Below, piece after piece: positions 48,340 to 56,752 of a DNA stretch of 64,000 nucleotides (the stretch's first letter is position 1; each line of letters opens with the position of its first letter). Position numbers and translations under genes: made by a program. The notes beneath the pieces are model-generated. The model saw only the letters and a program-made list of their open reading frames with translations, did no database searches and had not been told where the DNA came from. Source of the stretch: a virus; IMG/VR virus record IMGVR_UViG_3300044972_002460, positions 1-64,000 of that record. One strand, 5' to 3'.

Positions 48340-48989
48340 AATTTCCCACACAAAGCAACAGTGGGGCCACTATCCTGGCAAACTTTGCTTTGACTATGTT
48401 GAAAGCTTTGTTAGTGCTGGCCTTCTTGGGACTCATGCTAATGAGTGTTGATTCAAACAAAAAGTATGAAACAGAAGGATACACCCCTCCTGTTTTTGCC
48501 ATGTTGGTGGTTACTTGGTCAAATAGCACAGACGCTGATATAGACGTGCATGTTCGCTGCCCCAACGGTGACCAGTTAAATTACGTGCGTAAAGAAGCGT
48601 GTTTTGCCAATCTAGAGCGTGATGCACGAGGCGTAGCAAGTGATTGGAGCATGATCAACAATGAACGTGTGGTTGTAGTCAACAACAGAGAAGTTGTGGC
48701 CTTTCGCACACCAGTGCCGGGAGAGTGGATAGTAAATGTGCATTATTATAATGCTCGCACACCCACACCTGTTGAAGTCAAGCTGGAAGTTATTTTATTG
48801 AACCCCAAAGTCCACACAGCGTTTGAACGAGTTGTTACCTTACATCGCATAGCGCAAGAGGCTCATGTGGTGCGTTTTGATATCTCATCTGCCAAGTGGC
48901 TGTCAGGTTTTGACACAACAAGAGACGTCAAGCTTGTGACACCCAGCTTGAACACGCCTCCAGGCATTCCACCAGCACCACCAAGGTAA
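48336..48989 (+). CDS. single-pass membrane protein with periplasmic DUF2135-like domain
   Basis: 217 residues, GTG start overlapping the previous stop (GTGA). One helix at 20-40 (TMLKALLVLAFLGLMLMSV), then TWSNSTDADIDVHVRCPNGD, a D-x-D-x-H strand like the YfaP/DUF2135 type, and a beta domain ending in a Pro-rich tail. The topology parallels ExbD/MotB next to a MotA/ExbB homologue. Confidence 0.65.
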   Translation: MKFPTQSNSGATILANFALTMLKALLVLAFLGLMLMSVDSNKKYETEGYTPPVFAMLVVTWSNSTDADIDVHVRCPNGDQLNYVRKEACFANLERDARGVASDWSMINNERVVVVNNREVVAFRTPVPGEWIVNVHYYNARTPTPVEVKLEVILLNPKVHTAFERVVTLHRIAQEAHVVRFDISSAKWLSGFDTTRDVKLVTPSLNTPPGIPPAPPR

Positions 48990-48994
48990 GAACT

Positions 48995-49534
48995 ATGGGC
49001 ACACTGTTTTTGATTCTCTTGACCAGTATTTTCCTCTTGTTAGCTGTGAGTTTGATCTGGAGCCACTGGCATTGGAGTGTGAAAGCTCTCTTGATTGTAA
49101 GTTCACTAGCTGTGGGTATCAGTGCAAATGTAATTTGGTTTATTACGCAAGGTTATGCCCACACGGCACCGTTACCAAACAAATTTCTTTTGGCTCACAC
49201 AATGTCTCGTGAACCCAATCCCAGCAAACAAGACCTTGGTGCAATATATTATGTTATAATAGAGCAATCTGGGAACCTGTTGGTGCCTCGGCTGTATTCC
49301 AAAGCCTATTCTGAAAGCGGCCAGAGAGATGCTACTGAACTTCAAAAGCGCATCAAAGATCAAAATAGTCCCATTTGGGTAGAGAAGTCATTTGAATCAG
49401 ATAGTGAAGACTCAAGTGGACAAGATTCTTTGCTTAAAAGGCAGTTGAAAGGCGTTGCAGCTGGCTTTGGTTATTATGAAGATGATGCTAGACATGGGTT
49501 GGTTCCCATGTCTAGCGCACTGCCACCAAAATAA
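48995..49534 (+). CDS. third membrane protein of the module, 179 aa
   Basis: Two N-terminal helices (FLILLTSIFLLLAVSLIW, ALLIVSSLAVGISANVIWFI) then a polar domain of about 120 residues. Five bases after the previous gene, likely one transcript. Converges on the Hsp20 gene with no gap. Not recognised. Confidence 0.72.
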   Translation: MGTLFLILLTSIFLLLAVSLIWSHWHWSVKALLIVSSLAVGISANVIWFITQGYAHTAPLPNKFLLAHTMSREPNPSKQDLGAIYYVIIEQSGNLLVPRLYSKAYSESGQRDATELQKRIKDQNSPIWVEKSFESDSEDSSGQDSLLKRQLKGVAAGFGYYEDDARHGLVPMSSALPPK

Positions 49535-50005
49535 TTATTCTGATTCAATAGCCTTGGGCTGTGTTGAATTGATTGTAATCTTTTTGGGCTTGAGTGCCTC
49601 TGGCACATCTTGAACAAAGTCAATCACAAGGATTCCATTCTCAAGTGTAGAATGTTGCACACGAACATACTGGTCCATGTAAAACACACGCTTGAAGCTG
49701 CGTCCTGCAATCCCCTTGTGTAGATACACCCGGTTGGCGTCATTTGACACTTTGCCTTCAACTGTCAGCACACCGTCGTGCTCAACAATGTCAATGTCGG
49801 CGGCACTGTAACCAGCAACAGCCATGCTGAGTCGATATTCATGCTCACCAATCTTTTCCAAGTCATACGGAGGAAAAGTAGTTGCACTGTTTTGGCGTAG
49901 TGAATTGAGATTGCGCAGTGTGGGCTCAAACCCCACTGCAATGCGATTGAAATCGCGAATCATGTCTTCAAAACTTGTTGATTGAAGAGAAAGAGTATTA
50001 CGCAT
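49535..50005 (-). CDS. small heat-shock protein (Hsp20/IbpA-like)
   Basis: 156 residues. FPPYDLEKIGEHEYRLSMAV, then the alpha-crystallin core ending VDFVQ-like IDFVQDVPEALKPKKI (I-x-I type tail). Very close to the IbpA layout (PPYN at the core start, EALKPR-type end). Strong SD AGGAGG. Holdase chaperone for unfolded protein. Confidence 0.92.
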   Translation of the reverse strand: MRNTLSLQSTSFEDMIRDFNRIAVGFEPTLRNLNSLRQNSATTFPPYDLEKIGEHEYRLSMAVAGYSAADIDIVEHDGVLTVEGKVSNDANRVYLHKGIAGRSFKRVFYMDQYVRVQHSTLENGILVIDFVQDVPEALKPKKITINSTQPKAIESE

Positions 50006-50079
50006 ATTTGACCTCCTATAAAAGCGAAGTTTATGTTGAAGCCCTAATCAGGCACTTCTGCTGAACTATCTCAGCACAT

Positions 50080-50086
50080 TATTTAT
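50080..50086 (-). promoter_or_regulatory. late-type box ATAAATA
   Basis: TATAAATA, an exact T4 late consensus, 74 bases upstream of the Hsp20 ATG. Confidence 0.55.
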
Positions 50087-50120
50087 AGTCAACAGTTGAA
50101 TTTTTGTCAACCAAAGAAAA

Positions 50121-50148
50121 AAATAGGGCTCAAAAAGAGCCCTATTTT
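50121..50148 (-). terminator. rho-independent terminator
   Basis: Stem AAATAGGGCTC / GAGCCCTATTT, loop AAAAA, followed on the minus strand by a T-run. Ends the IF-3/bS21 operon. Between it and the bS21 stop I see nothing more. Confidence 0.85.
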
Positions 50149-50231
50149 GCCTTAAGCTTTCTCTTGTGTTCTCCGCAATTGAGATTATCGCCTCCTTTTT
50201 GAGATTATCCGGCAGAGAACAAACAGGTCCG

Positions 50232-50456
50232 TCACCAAGGGTCAAGAGTTGCTTTCTTACGTAGCCACCGAATTTTTGCTTCGGCTTTCTCACGACGACG
50301 ACGAGTAGTTGGCTTCTCATAGTATCTGCGCCTGCGCAGCTCCTTTGTTACGCCTTCTTGATTCATCCGTCGCTTGAGTTGGCTGATGGCACTTTCAATG
50401 TGGTTATTGTTAACCCGCACTGTCATGCCTTTTTTATTCAGATGGAAATCGTCCAT
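50232..50456 (-). CDS. rpsU: ribosomal protein bS21-like
   Basis: 74 residues, or 64 from the internal ATG (MTVRVNNNHIE). The internal ATG fits the family N-terminus, while the first ATG has the better SD (GAGG). The body is classic bS21: LKRRMNQEGVTKELRRRRYY, EKPTTRRRREKAEAK. bS21 base-pairs mRNA leaders to the 30S; phage copies may bias host ribosomes to phage mRNAs. Confidence 0.9.
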   Translation of the reverse strand: MDDFHLNKKGMTVRVNNNHIESAISQLKRRMNQEGVTKELRRRRYYEKPTTRRRREKAEAKIRWLRKKATLDPW

Positions 50457-50472
50457 ACTTCCTCACAGTGTA

Positions 50473-51168
50473 TTATGTGTAGACAGCGTAATTGTGTGAC
50501 TGCAACACCCATTTATTATGTGGCACATGTTTTAGCATGTCAAAAAATTCCGTGGAAACAAAATGCTGATTGAACATTTCCATTACAGGAGTTTCCAATG
50601 TGTCGTTCCAGTGGTTAACGAGACGATTCTTAGCTACGCTTTCGTAATAACCTTCATGACCACCATATATAGCATCAGGAGGGAGGCGTTCTCTGCGTGG
50701 GCGGCGGCCTTTGTACAAACTCTCCAGCGCACCACCTTTGAATATGTCAGTGTGGTACCAATTGGGCTTGCCGTTCACTTCTCTCACATACTCAATTACC
50801 ACTGTGTCTATATGACCTTGCCAGCAGGGTTCATTCATTATCTTTTGAATATTTTTCCACACATCACGATCAAAGCCATTGACATACAGCACATTGCCTT
50901 GTTTGTGACCTTGGCCAGTTTTCCATTTGCCACCTTTGTCCCAAACCAAACGTATAATGCCCGTGCGATATCCTTCCCAAAGGGCTTTGGAAGGTTTTTC
51001 TTTTACGTAATCAGGTAAGCGCAGTTGGCCGCTGTGCGCAACAAGCCAATCTCGATGATTGCGAAAGCTGCCCACATCAACAAGCTGACTGTCAATGTAA
51101 AAATATGCCTCGCCCAATTCATCTGGGCGAGGCAGTAACTTTGTATTGGTTAAATCTTGGATACGCAT
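50473..51168 (-). CDS. hypothetical protein with MRIQDL N-terminus
   Basis: 231 residues. MRIQDLTNTKLLPRPDELGE fits the shared N-terminal pattern and has L-G-E. Body with FRNHRDWLVAHSGQLRLPDY and a central GHKQGNVLYVNGFDRDVWKN. Late-type box directly upstream, within the IF-3 operon. Not recognised. Confidence 0.75.
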   Translation of the reverse strand: MRIQDLTNTKLLPRPDELGEAYFYIDSQLVDVGSFRNHRDWLVAHSGQLRLPDYVKEKPSKALWEGYRTGIIRLVWDKGGKWKTGQGHKQGNVLYVNGFDRDVWKNIQKIMNEPCWQGHIDTVVIEYVREVNGKPNWYHTDIFKGGALESLYKGRRPRRERLPPDAIYGGHEGYYESVAKNRLVNHWNDTLETPVMEMFNQHFVSTEFFDMLKHVPHNKWVLQSHNYAVYT

Positions 51169-51172
51169 GCCC

Positions 51173-51179
51173 TATTTAA
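51173..51179 (-). promoter_or_regulatory. late-type box TTAAATA
   Basis: TTAAATA ends 4 bases before ATG 51168 and overlaps the IF-3 stop. Confidence 0.5.
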
Positions 51180-51736
51180 GGGGTTGTTGCGTCTTTTGGT
51201 GCTGGTGTTGATGCTGGTATCTGTTTGTTGGCAACCAAGATAGCAGTAATGCTATTACCTTGCATGCTGGGTTCTTTTTCATATTTGAAATTGCCCACAA
51301 GGCTTACAAACTGATCAATTACCCCAAACCCCAGTTTTGTGAAACTCATTTCTCTGCCACGGAACTTGATAACAACTTTGACTCGGCAATTGTCTGCTAG
51401 AAAATCACGTGCCTTAGTGGCTTTGACATTGATATCGTGACTATCAGTCACAGGGCGAAGTTGAATTTCTTTCATTTGAACCTCGCTTTCGCGACTCTTT
51501 TTAGCACGCTCTTTGGCAGCAAGTTTCAGTGCATAGAGATGCTTGTTTAGGTCCAAAATCTTCACCACCATTGGTGTAGATTGTTGATTGATTACCACCA
51601 GATCAAGTCCAGCTCGCTGTGCTTGAAACAACGCATCTTTGGTTTTCACAACACCAACATTTGTTCCTTCAGCGTCGATCAGCCTTACCTCAGGCGCACG
51701 GATGCGGTCGTTGGCCAGCATGGCAGGTTCTTTCAT
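51176..51736 (-). CDS. infC: translation initiation factor IF-3
   Basis: 186 residues. NDRIRAPEVRLIDAEGTNVG opens the N-domain, AGLDLVVINQQSTPMVVKIL follows, and VVIKFRGREMSF lies in the C-domain. ATG 51736 is chosen since longer starts fall upstream of the promoter's -10. IF-3 checks start codons and splits ribosomes; a phage copy could favour unusual (leaderless or GTG/TTG) starts. The C-terminal tail is Pro/Ala-rich. Confidence 0.93.
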   Translation of the reverse strand: MKEPAMLANDRIRAPEVRLIDAEGTNVGVVKTKDALFQAQRAGLDLVVINQQSTPMVVKILDLNKHLYALKLAAKERAKKSRESEVQMKEIQLRPVTDSHDINVKATKARDFLADNCRVKVVIKFRGREMSFTKLGFGVIDQFVSLVGNFKYEKEPSMQGNSITAILVANKQIPASTPAPKDATTP

Positions 51737-51769
51737 AGAGTTGTCTCGGTCCTTTCTGTTTACTCGCTG

Positions 51770-51797
51770 ATTATAGCTGGGAGTGTTCATCAGTCAA
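51770..51797 (-). promoter_or_regulatory. sigma-70 promoter for infC
   Basis: TTGACT, N16, TATAAT. The ClpX stop TAA is part of the -10. Confidence 0.78.
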
Positions 51798-53021
51798 CAC
51801 TTGTTTCAAGGGAGTGAGGTTTTGAACATTATCCAGCGTGACTGTTAAGTCAGTGACTCCTTGATCGCGCAAGGAGGTGATTTGAAATTGGCTTTCCATC
51901 AACACCCGTTCAATTACAGCACGCAACCCTCGGGCGCCAGTTTTTTTGGTCAGCACCTGCTTGGCAACTTCATCCACTGCATCATCTTCAAATTCCAAAC
52001 TGATGCCATCTAGTTGGAACAGTTTTTGAAATTGTTTAACAATGCTGTTTTTTGGTTCCACTAAAATCTTTTTCAATGTATCATGATCAAGATCGTCAAA
52101 ACTCAAGATAACAGGTATGCGCCCACAAAGTTCAGGAATCATACCAAATGATATGAGATCTTCCGTTGTTACTTGACTCATCAAACGCTGGGTCTTATCT
52201 GGGCTGTGCTGTTCTTTAGTAGCACTTAAAAATCCAATACCACTGGTTTTTTCATCCAAACGTGCCTCAATGATTTTGTCAAGTCCTTCAAATGCACCAC
52301 CAACGATAAACAACACATTCTGTGTGTTCATAGTAACAAACTCACCGTTGGGGTTCTTGCGGCCGCCCATGGGACTGAATTTCACATCGCTGCCTTCAAT
52401 AATTTTCAAAAGAGCTTGTTGGACACCTTCGCCACTGACATCTCTAGTAGTGCTTACGTTCTCTCCTTTGCGCCCTATCTTGTCAATTTCATCAATGAAA
52501 ACAATGCCTTTTTCTGCCAATTCCATATTGTTCTCAGCAGCCTGGTATAGACGTGCAAGGCACTCCTCTGGGTCTAATCCCACATATCCTGTTTGGCTTA
52601 GGCTGGTGGCATCAACCACAGCAAATGGCACTTCCAGGATTTTGGCTAGGGTTTTGACCATATGAGTTTTGCCAACACCACTGTTGCCAATCATCATAAT
52701 GTTGCTTTTGTCAATACTGACACCATCCACAACTGGATTGTTGACACGCTTCAAGTGGTTGTAAATTGCCACAGCCAATGACTTTTTGGCATTTTTTTGC
52801 CCAATCACATGTTGATCCAAATACTCAACAATTTTGGGAGGCGTTAATTCTTTGGGAATGATGTGTACATTTTGTTCGTCTTGTGGTTTGATAATTTCCA
52901 TACACAAGGTAATACATTCACTGCAAATAAATGTATTACTACCTGCAATGAGTGTTTTTACTTGAGTTTGGTTTTTTCCACAAAAACTACAATAATGTAG
53001 AGCTTTGATGTTTGTGGTCAT
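51771..53021 (-). CDS. clpX: ClpX unfoldase
   Basis: 416 residues, full length. Zinc domain Cys11/14/33/36; Walker A GNSGVGKT (112-119); pore loop GYVG (145-148); Walker B IVFIDEID; IGF at 262-264, the tripeptide that docks on ClpP; sensor 2 ARGLR. All functional elements are kept, so it should drive ClpP proteolysis, with phage ClpP at 6316 or the host's. Start overlaps the upstream stop (ATGA). Confidence 0.95.
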   Translation of the reverse strand: MTTNIKALHYCSFCGKNQTQVKTLIAGSNTFICSECITLCMEIIKPQDEQNVHIIPKELTPPKIVEYLDQHVIGQKNAKKSLAVAIYNHLKRVNNPVVDGVSIDKSNIMMIGNSGVGKTHMVKTLAKILEVPFAVVDATSLSQTGYVGLDPEECLARLYQAAENNMELAEKGIVFIDEIDKIGRKGENVSTTRDVSGEGVQQALLKIIEGSDVKFSPMGGRKNPNGEFVTMNTQNVLFIVGGAFEGLDKIIEARLDEKTSGIGFLSATKEQHSPDKTQRLMSQVTTEDLISFGMIPELCGRIPVILSFDDLDHDTLKKILVEPKNSIVKQFQKLFQLDGISLEFEDDAVDEVAKQVLTKKTGARGLRAVIERVLMESQFQITSLRDQGVTDLTVTLDNVQNLTPLKQVLTDEHSQL

Positions 53022-53449
53022 ACCTTCCTACTATATGTTGTTAATTCAAGGATAAATGTGTTTAAGGATGCACATTTTTGGCCTGCATATTCTGCCAATT
53101 TTTGTATTTCTGCACTTGCTTGTTCTTGGCCAATTCTGACCAAACCTTTGCCTGATAACGCCAAGGACAGTGTTGACCAGTCGCTTACTTGTATGAAGGA
53201 ACCATCCATATGGTTTTGATTGATAATAAGCCAGTCAATCATATCTGTTTGACTTAAGTCCATGCTGGACAAATAGTAAAAGGCAAAACTGTAATCAGCA
53301 AAATCATTTTGGCAATGAGCAACAAGCTCTTCCATAGCTTGTTGCTCGAGGCCAACTATCAATGCTTTTATAGTCTTGGGAGGTGGTAACCACAAGGACG
53401 GAAAGCTTACAAGATGTATCAAAGTCATTTGACCGTTGTCAAAAGTCAT
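53018..53449 (-). CDS. hypothetical protein, 143 aa
   Basis: MTLIHLVSFPSLWLPPPKTI near the start (an internal ATG at residue 8 is possible), helical middle and acidic patches. First gene of the clpX transcript, coupled by a 4-base overlap. Not recognised. Confidence 0.72.
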   Translation of the reverse strand: MTFDNGQMTLIHLVSFPSLWLPPPKTIKALIVGLEQQAMEELVAHCQNDFADYSFAFYYLSSMDLSQTDMIDWLIINQNHMDGSFIQVSDWSTLSLALSGKGLVRIGQEQASAEIQKLAEYAGQKCASLNTFILELTTYSRKV

Positions 53450-53489
53450 CTGTCAATCCAGCCCTTGTTTTTACTCAATAACATTCCAA

Positions 53490-53517
53490 ACTATAATCAA
53501 TCTCCGCTGTAAGTCAA
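53490..53517 (-). promoter_or_regulatory. sigma-70 promoter for the clpX operon
   Basis: TTGACT, N16, TATAGT. Confidence 0.7.
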
Positions 53518-53519
53518 CA

Positions 53520-54662
53520 TCAAACGTTGTTGATAATTGAAACAGTGATGTTGTCTTCAACATCAGTAACCACAGTGTCAAGAGCCGCTGCTGTTACACG
53601 CAAGATTTCCAAAGGATTGGGTCTTGCACAGGAATTGCCATAGCCTTGGATTGTGGGATCAAACACCTCTTGGTTGCCCTGCAAGTCCACAATCAATGCC
53701 TCTGCTACTAATCTCTTTAAGGCATTGACGCCAGTGAGATAGCTGCCAAGGCTAGTGCTGTCTTCGTAGTACAAGTGGCTGGGACGATCATAACCCACAG
53801 TCCACGCCATAGTTGTTACAGGTGCTTCGCCTGTGAAATTGCCGGTTTTGATCACATCATCCAAAAATATAGGGCTGATCAGCAAGCCTAGGTTGTTTAC
53901 GATCTGTTCCCAGCGCATGTTGGCACGCTCTTTAGCCAAGCTCAAGGCATAAGTGGTGGGATAGCCGCCATAGTTGCCTGCAACGTAGCCCAACTTGGCA
54001 AGGCTGCCAGCAACTGAACCATCCAATAATGCAAATGGTTGACCATTTACTGAGGCTAACTGAATCTTATCACCACAAGCCAAAGCGCTCACGTTAGTGG
54101 CATAGCTCAAGCTGTTGATGGTGTTGATAACACCAGCTTGATTTAAGGCACCAGTAGCAAAGGTTACTGTGACACCGTTTATTTTGATGTTGTCGCCATT
54201 CAACACAGGAAAAGCTGTTGCAGTGCTTACTTGAATCTCATAACCTTGATAGGTTATGGCAGGTAATCCCAAATCAGTCCGTGCTGTTCCAGTGCCACTG
54301 GCAATAGTAATGCTCGACCCCTCATACCCTGGAGAGTTAGTGACTGTGAGGTAATTTGTTACTGTGCCTGAATGAGCACAAACGCCTGTGAGGCGTTGGC
54401 TACTATTGATGTCACTGATTACAGCGGCAAGGTCACCGGCGCCGGTGAACACAATTTCGATGCCATTTAAGAAAATGCTATGGCCAGGTGTCACAGTTGG
54501 AGTCGATATAGTACCAGTAACACTCACTCTGCGATTGTAGGCCTCAGGTTTGGTGTTGTCAACACCACCAGCTTGCGTTCCTGTAAGGGCATTGTAGTCT
54601 GTGGGTGCATTACCAGTCCATGTAATTCTGTAATAGGTGGGCTGAAATGAAGGTGTTGGCAT
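53520..54662 (-). CDS. virion structural protein with internal repeat
   Basis: 380 residues from ATG 54662 (SD GAGGA). Two copies of a beta-alpha unit: IFLNGIEIVFTGAGDLAAVI and IKINGVTVTFATGALNQAGV, each followed by N-x-INS. Ends with a helical domain (LGSYLTGVNALKRLVAEALI). Typical of phage tail or head-decoration proteins; late-type box upstream. Confidence 0.72.
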   Translation of the reverse strand: MPTPSFQPTYYRITWTGNAPTDYNALTGTQAGGVDNTKPEAYNRRVSVTGTISTPTVTPGHSIFLNGIEIVFTGAGDLAAVISDINSSQRLTGVCAHSGTVTNYLTVTNSPGYEGSSITIASGTGTARTDLGLPAITYQGYEIQVSTATAFPVLNGDNIKINGVTVTFATGALNQAGVINTINSLSYATNVSALACGDKIQLASVNGQPFALLDGSVAGSLAKLGYVAGNYGGYPTTYALSLAKERANMRWEQIVNNLGLLISPIFLDDVIKTGNFTGEAPVTTMAWTVGYDRPSHLYYEDSTSLGSYLTGVNALKRLVAEALIVDLQGNQEVFDPTIQGYGNSCARPNPLEILRVTAAALDTVVTDVEDNITVSIINNV

Positions 54663-54696
54663 ACTCAATCCTCAAAAATCTCTTGCTTTGTAGGAT

Positions 54697-54703
54697 TATT
54701 TAT
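54697..54703 (-). promoter_or_regulatory. late-type box ATAAATA
   Basis: ATAAATA, 34 bases before the structural gene. Confidence 0.55.
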
Positions 54704-54711
54704 GCAGTGGC

Positions 54712-55158
54712 TTAGAGATCAACCCCTTCACAAACAAACTCACTTTCTGTCCCATAGACTACCCGCGGAATACCAAACTCCATAATGCAACGGCGGCAGC
54801 CTTTGCAAGGCTTGCTTGTGCCCACAATCCACTCCTTGCTGGTTTCGTGGGGCCGCTTAACACGCACCACATACAATGTGGCACGCTCTAGGATATCTAC
54901 ATTGTGACGCTTCAAGGCGTTGAAGATGGCATGAGTTTCCGCATGCCAGAATTGGCTGTGCTCGTTCTTGCCAAATTTATTAGCAAAAGGATGCGAACGA
55001 AGGCTGTTGTTACCAAAACTGACAATGTCTCCCCGAACTGCAATAGCAGCAGCCAGCCTAGCGTTGGCTACAGGCGCTACATCCTGTGCCATGTGCAGCA
55101 GAGTCTTGAGAATCTTATGATCACGCGGCAAAAGCGTTTGCGTCGTGTGAGGTTCCAT
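54712..55158 (-). CDS. cytidine/dCMP deaminase-like
   Basis: 148 residues. Zinc site HAETHAI (His72, Glu74 as proton shuttle) and PCKGC (Cys118, Cys121). SHPFANKFGKNEHSQF preceding the HAE motif is shared with deaminases of T4-like phages. Probably supplies dUMP for dTMP synthesis. Confidence 0.85.
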   Translation of the reverse strand: MEPHTTQTLLPRDHKILKTLLHMAQDVAPVANARLAAAIAVRGDIVSFGNNSLRSHPFANKFGKNEHSQFWHAETHAIFNALKRHNVDILERATLYVVRVKRPHETSKEWIVGTSKPCKGCRRCIMEFGIPRVVYGTESEFVCEGVDL

Positions 55159-55169
55159 GGGAGTGAGCC

Positions 55170-55649
55170 CTAACGGTTGGGAATTTCACGAATGCGATAT
55201 GCGATGAACATTTTCCAACGTTGTTTAAGCTCAAATTTCATAACCAGCCAAATCAGTGTCAAAGCACTTGCCCAAATGCTGCCCATGATGTAAAATCCAA
55301 TTGCTACACCCAAGATAATAGCATAGCGTAGTGTGTCGCGCCAAGAGCTTTCCAAGGCCATTTCTACCATAGTTTTGTCAAATACTTGTTCCAGCTTCCA
55401 GTTTTGTACTCGGGAGGGGCTGGCCATAATCCACAAAATGCTGGTTGAAATGGTAGTGAGCAGCACATATACGATACTAATGAGCTTGCTCATCTCTCCC
55501 AGCTTCCAGTCAGGAAAGGGATTGAAAACCATAAAGACTGCACAAAGTCCAAGAACAAGATAGAACCAAGGCTCTTGTTTTTTACCTACTTCATTATCTT
55601 GAGTTTTCCAAAGCCGCTCAAGATAACGCAGTTGATGTTGCTCAAGCAT
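55170..55649 (-). CDS. integral membrane protein, 159 aa
   Basis: Four helices: FYLVLGLCAVFMVF, ISIVYVLLTTISTSILWIMA, AIILGVAIGFYIMG and ALTLIWLVMKF. Basic C-terminus. Under its own sigma-70 promoter. Not recognised. Confidence 0.75.
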   Translation of the reverse strand: MLEQHQLRYLERLWKTQDNEVGKKQEPWFYLVLGLCAVFMVFNPFPDWKLGEMSKLISIVYVLLTTISTSILWIMASPSRVQNWKLEQVFDKTMVEMALESSWRDTLRYAIILGVAIGFYIMGSIWASALTLIWLVMKFELKQRWKMFIAYRIREIPNR

Positions 55650-55675
55650 TTGAAAAGTCCTCTGTATGTGTGCCT

Positions 55676-55703
55676 ACTATAGCACAGCACACAGAGGTGT
55701 CAA
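55676..55703 (-). promoter_or_regulatory. sigma-70 promoter
   Basis: TTGACA, N16, TATAGT with TGC extension. Confidence 0.82.
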
Positions 55704-55709
55704 GTGCTA

Positions 55710-56246
55710 TCAGTCAAAAAGATCGCTCAAATCTGGCTTATGCCAGCTGCGATGTCCTTCTCGATATGCCATGTTAGCTTGGGTTTCACGGACTTCGCAT
55801 CTAAAACACCAAACTCGGGCTGCTTCGCCACTTCCCCATTGCTCGGGAATGAAAACCCCATTTACGTAGCGATATAGCATATCTGCCAAGCCTTCACACC
55901 CCAACTTGGGCAGAACTGTAACCTTGGCAATTCCACGAGCTTGAGCTTCTCGGTACCACTCGATCTCAGGATCATCTTCTGACACTAAGAGGCAGTGATC
56001 CAGTTGATCTTCAAGGAAACTTTTCAAGGGTCGGAGTGCGCCGTAATCTGCAACCCAGCGACGTGCATCTAGTGTGTTTGCACCAAAATAAAACTTCACA
56101 CTGAAGCTGTAGCCGTGAATCTTGTTGCACCCTGGCATCCCATTGGGCTTGTCATCAGCCCGCCATTGACGATAGGCGCAAGGAAATGCATCGACATATT
56201 CCTTAGTTGAAACGTATTGATATGTGTCTGCTGGTAAATATGTCAT
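55710..56246 (-). CDS. QueD/6-pyruvoyltetrahydropterin synthase-like
   Basis: 178 residues. CNKIHGYSFSVKFYFGA (Cys and zinc His), WVADYGALRPLKSFLEDQLD with LDHCLL, and CEGLADMLYRYV at the end follow the QueD family. QueD makes carboxytetrahydropterin, the first committed precursor of 7-deazaguanines, used for tRNA queuosine or, in some phages, DNA modification. Partner genes are not in this window. Confidence 0.78.
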   Translation of the reverse strand: MTYLPADTYQYVSTKEYVDAFPCAYRQWRADDKPNGMPGCNKIHGYSFSVKFYFGANTLDARRWVADYGALRPLKSFLEDQLDHCLLVSEDDPEIEWYREAQARGIAKVTVLPKLGCEGLADMLYRYVNGVFIPEQWGSGEAARVWCFRCEVRETQANMAYREGHRSWHKPDLSDLFD

Positions 56247-56327
56247 CTATTCTCTCCAAATCTGAGTGTTTGATGACTGTACAGAGTGTTTAGAGTGGGA
56301 TGAACAGTCCAAGTCCACTTTCAACAC

Positions 56328-56334
56328 TATTTAA
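56328..56334 (-). promoter_or_regulatory. late-type box TTAAATA
   Basis: TTAAATA, 81 bases before the QueD-like gene. Distance makes it uncertain. Confidence 0.35.
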
Positions 56335-56349
56335 ATATATGAGTCTGAA

Positions 56350-56745
56350 TTAGTCAACTGGCCAGCTGAGTTTCAACCAAGTGGAGACGTCACTCAAAGA
56401 ACTGAGGTCACCAACAATCTCCACATTCCATTTGGCATTCAACTTAGTTGACAGGTCTTCCCACATGGTATAAAAGCTAACAGGGGTTGAGACTCTGGCT
56501 GATACCAAAACATCAGGAGTCACTATTTCCATCTCCCAGGTATCAGGGAAGCTCTTGGCTGCGTCTGCCCATCCACGTGAGAGACCTCTGTCAAACGTGA
56601 AGTCAAACTCAGGAATACTCATCCTACTGACACCCCAGCTGGGGCTGCCCGAGAAAAGGCTATAATTGGTTGCCCGTTGAAATTTGTGAATCAAATCCAC
56701 AAATTCCTTGACAACAGTCACTTGGTGCATTTTTTCGCGTGTCAT
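56350..56745 (-). CDS. hypothetical protein, 131 aa
   Basis: Begins MTREKMHQVTVVKEFVDLIH; an in-frame ATG at residue 6 is possible. PEFDFTFDRGLSRGWADAAK, then beta strands. No close family recognised. Confidence 0.7.
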   Translation of the reverse strand: MTREKMHQVTVVKEFVDLIHKFQRATNYSLFSGSPSWGVSRMSIPEFDFTFDRGLSRGWADAAKSFPDTWEMEIVTPDVLVSARVSTPVSFYTMWEDLSTKLNAKWNVEIVGDLSSLSDVSTWLKLSWPVD

Positions 56746-56752
56746 ACTGCGC

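Noticed and set aside
47800-49534. Calling the membrane trio a Zorya defence system
   Set aside because: ZorB-type peptidoglycan-binding domain and ZorC/D-like genes are absent; only the channel-like first gene resembles ZorA.
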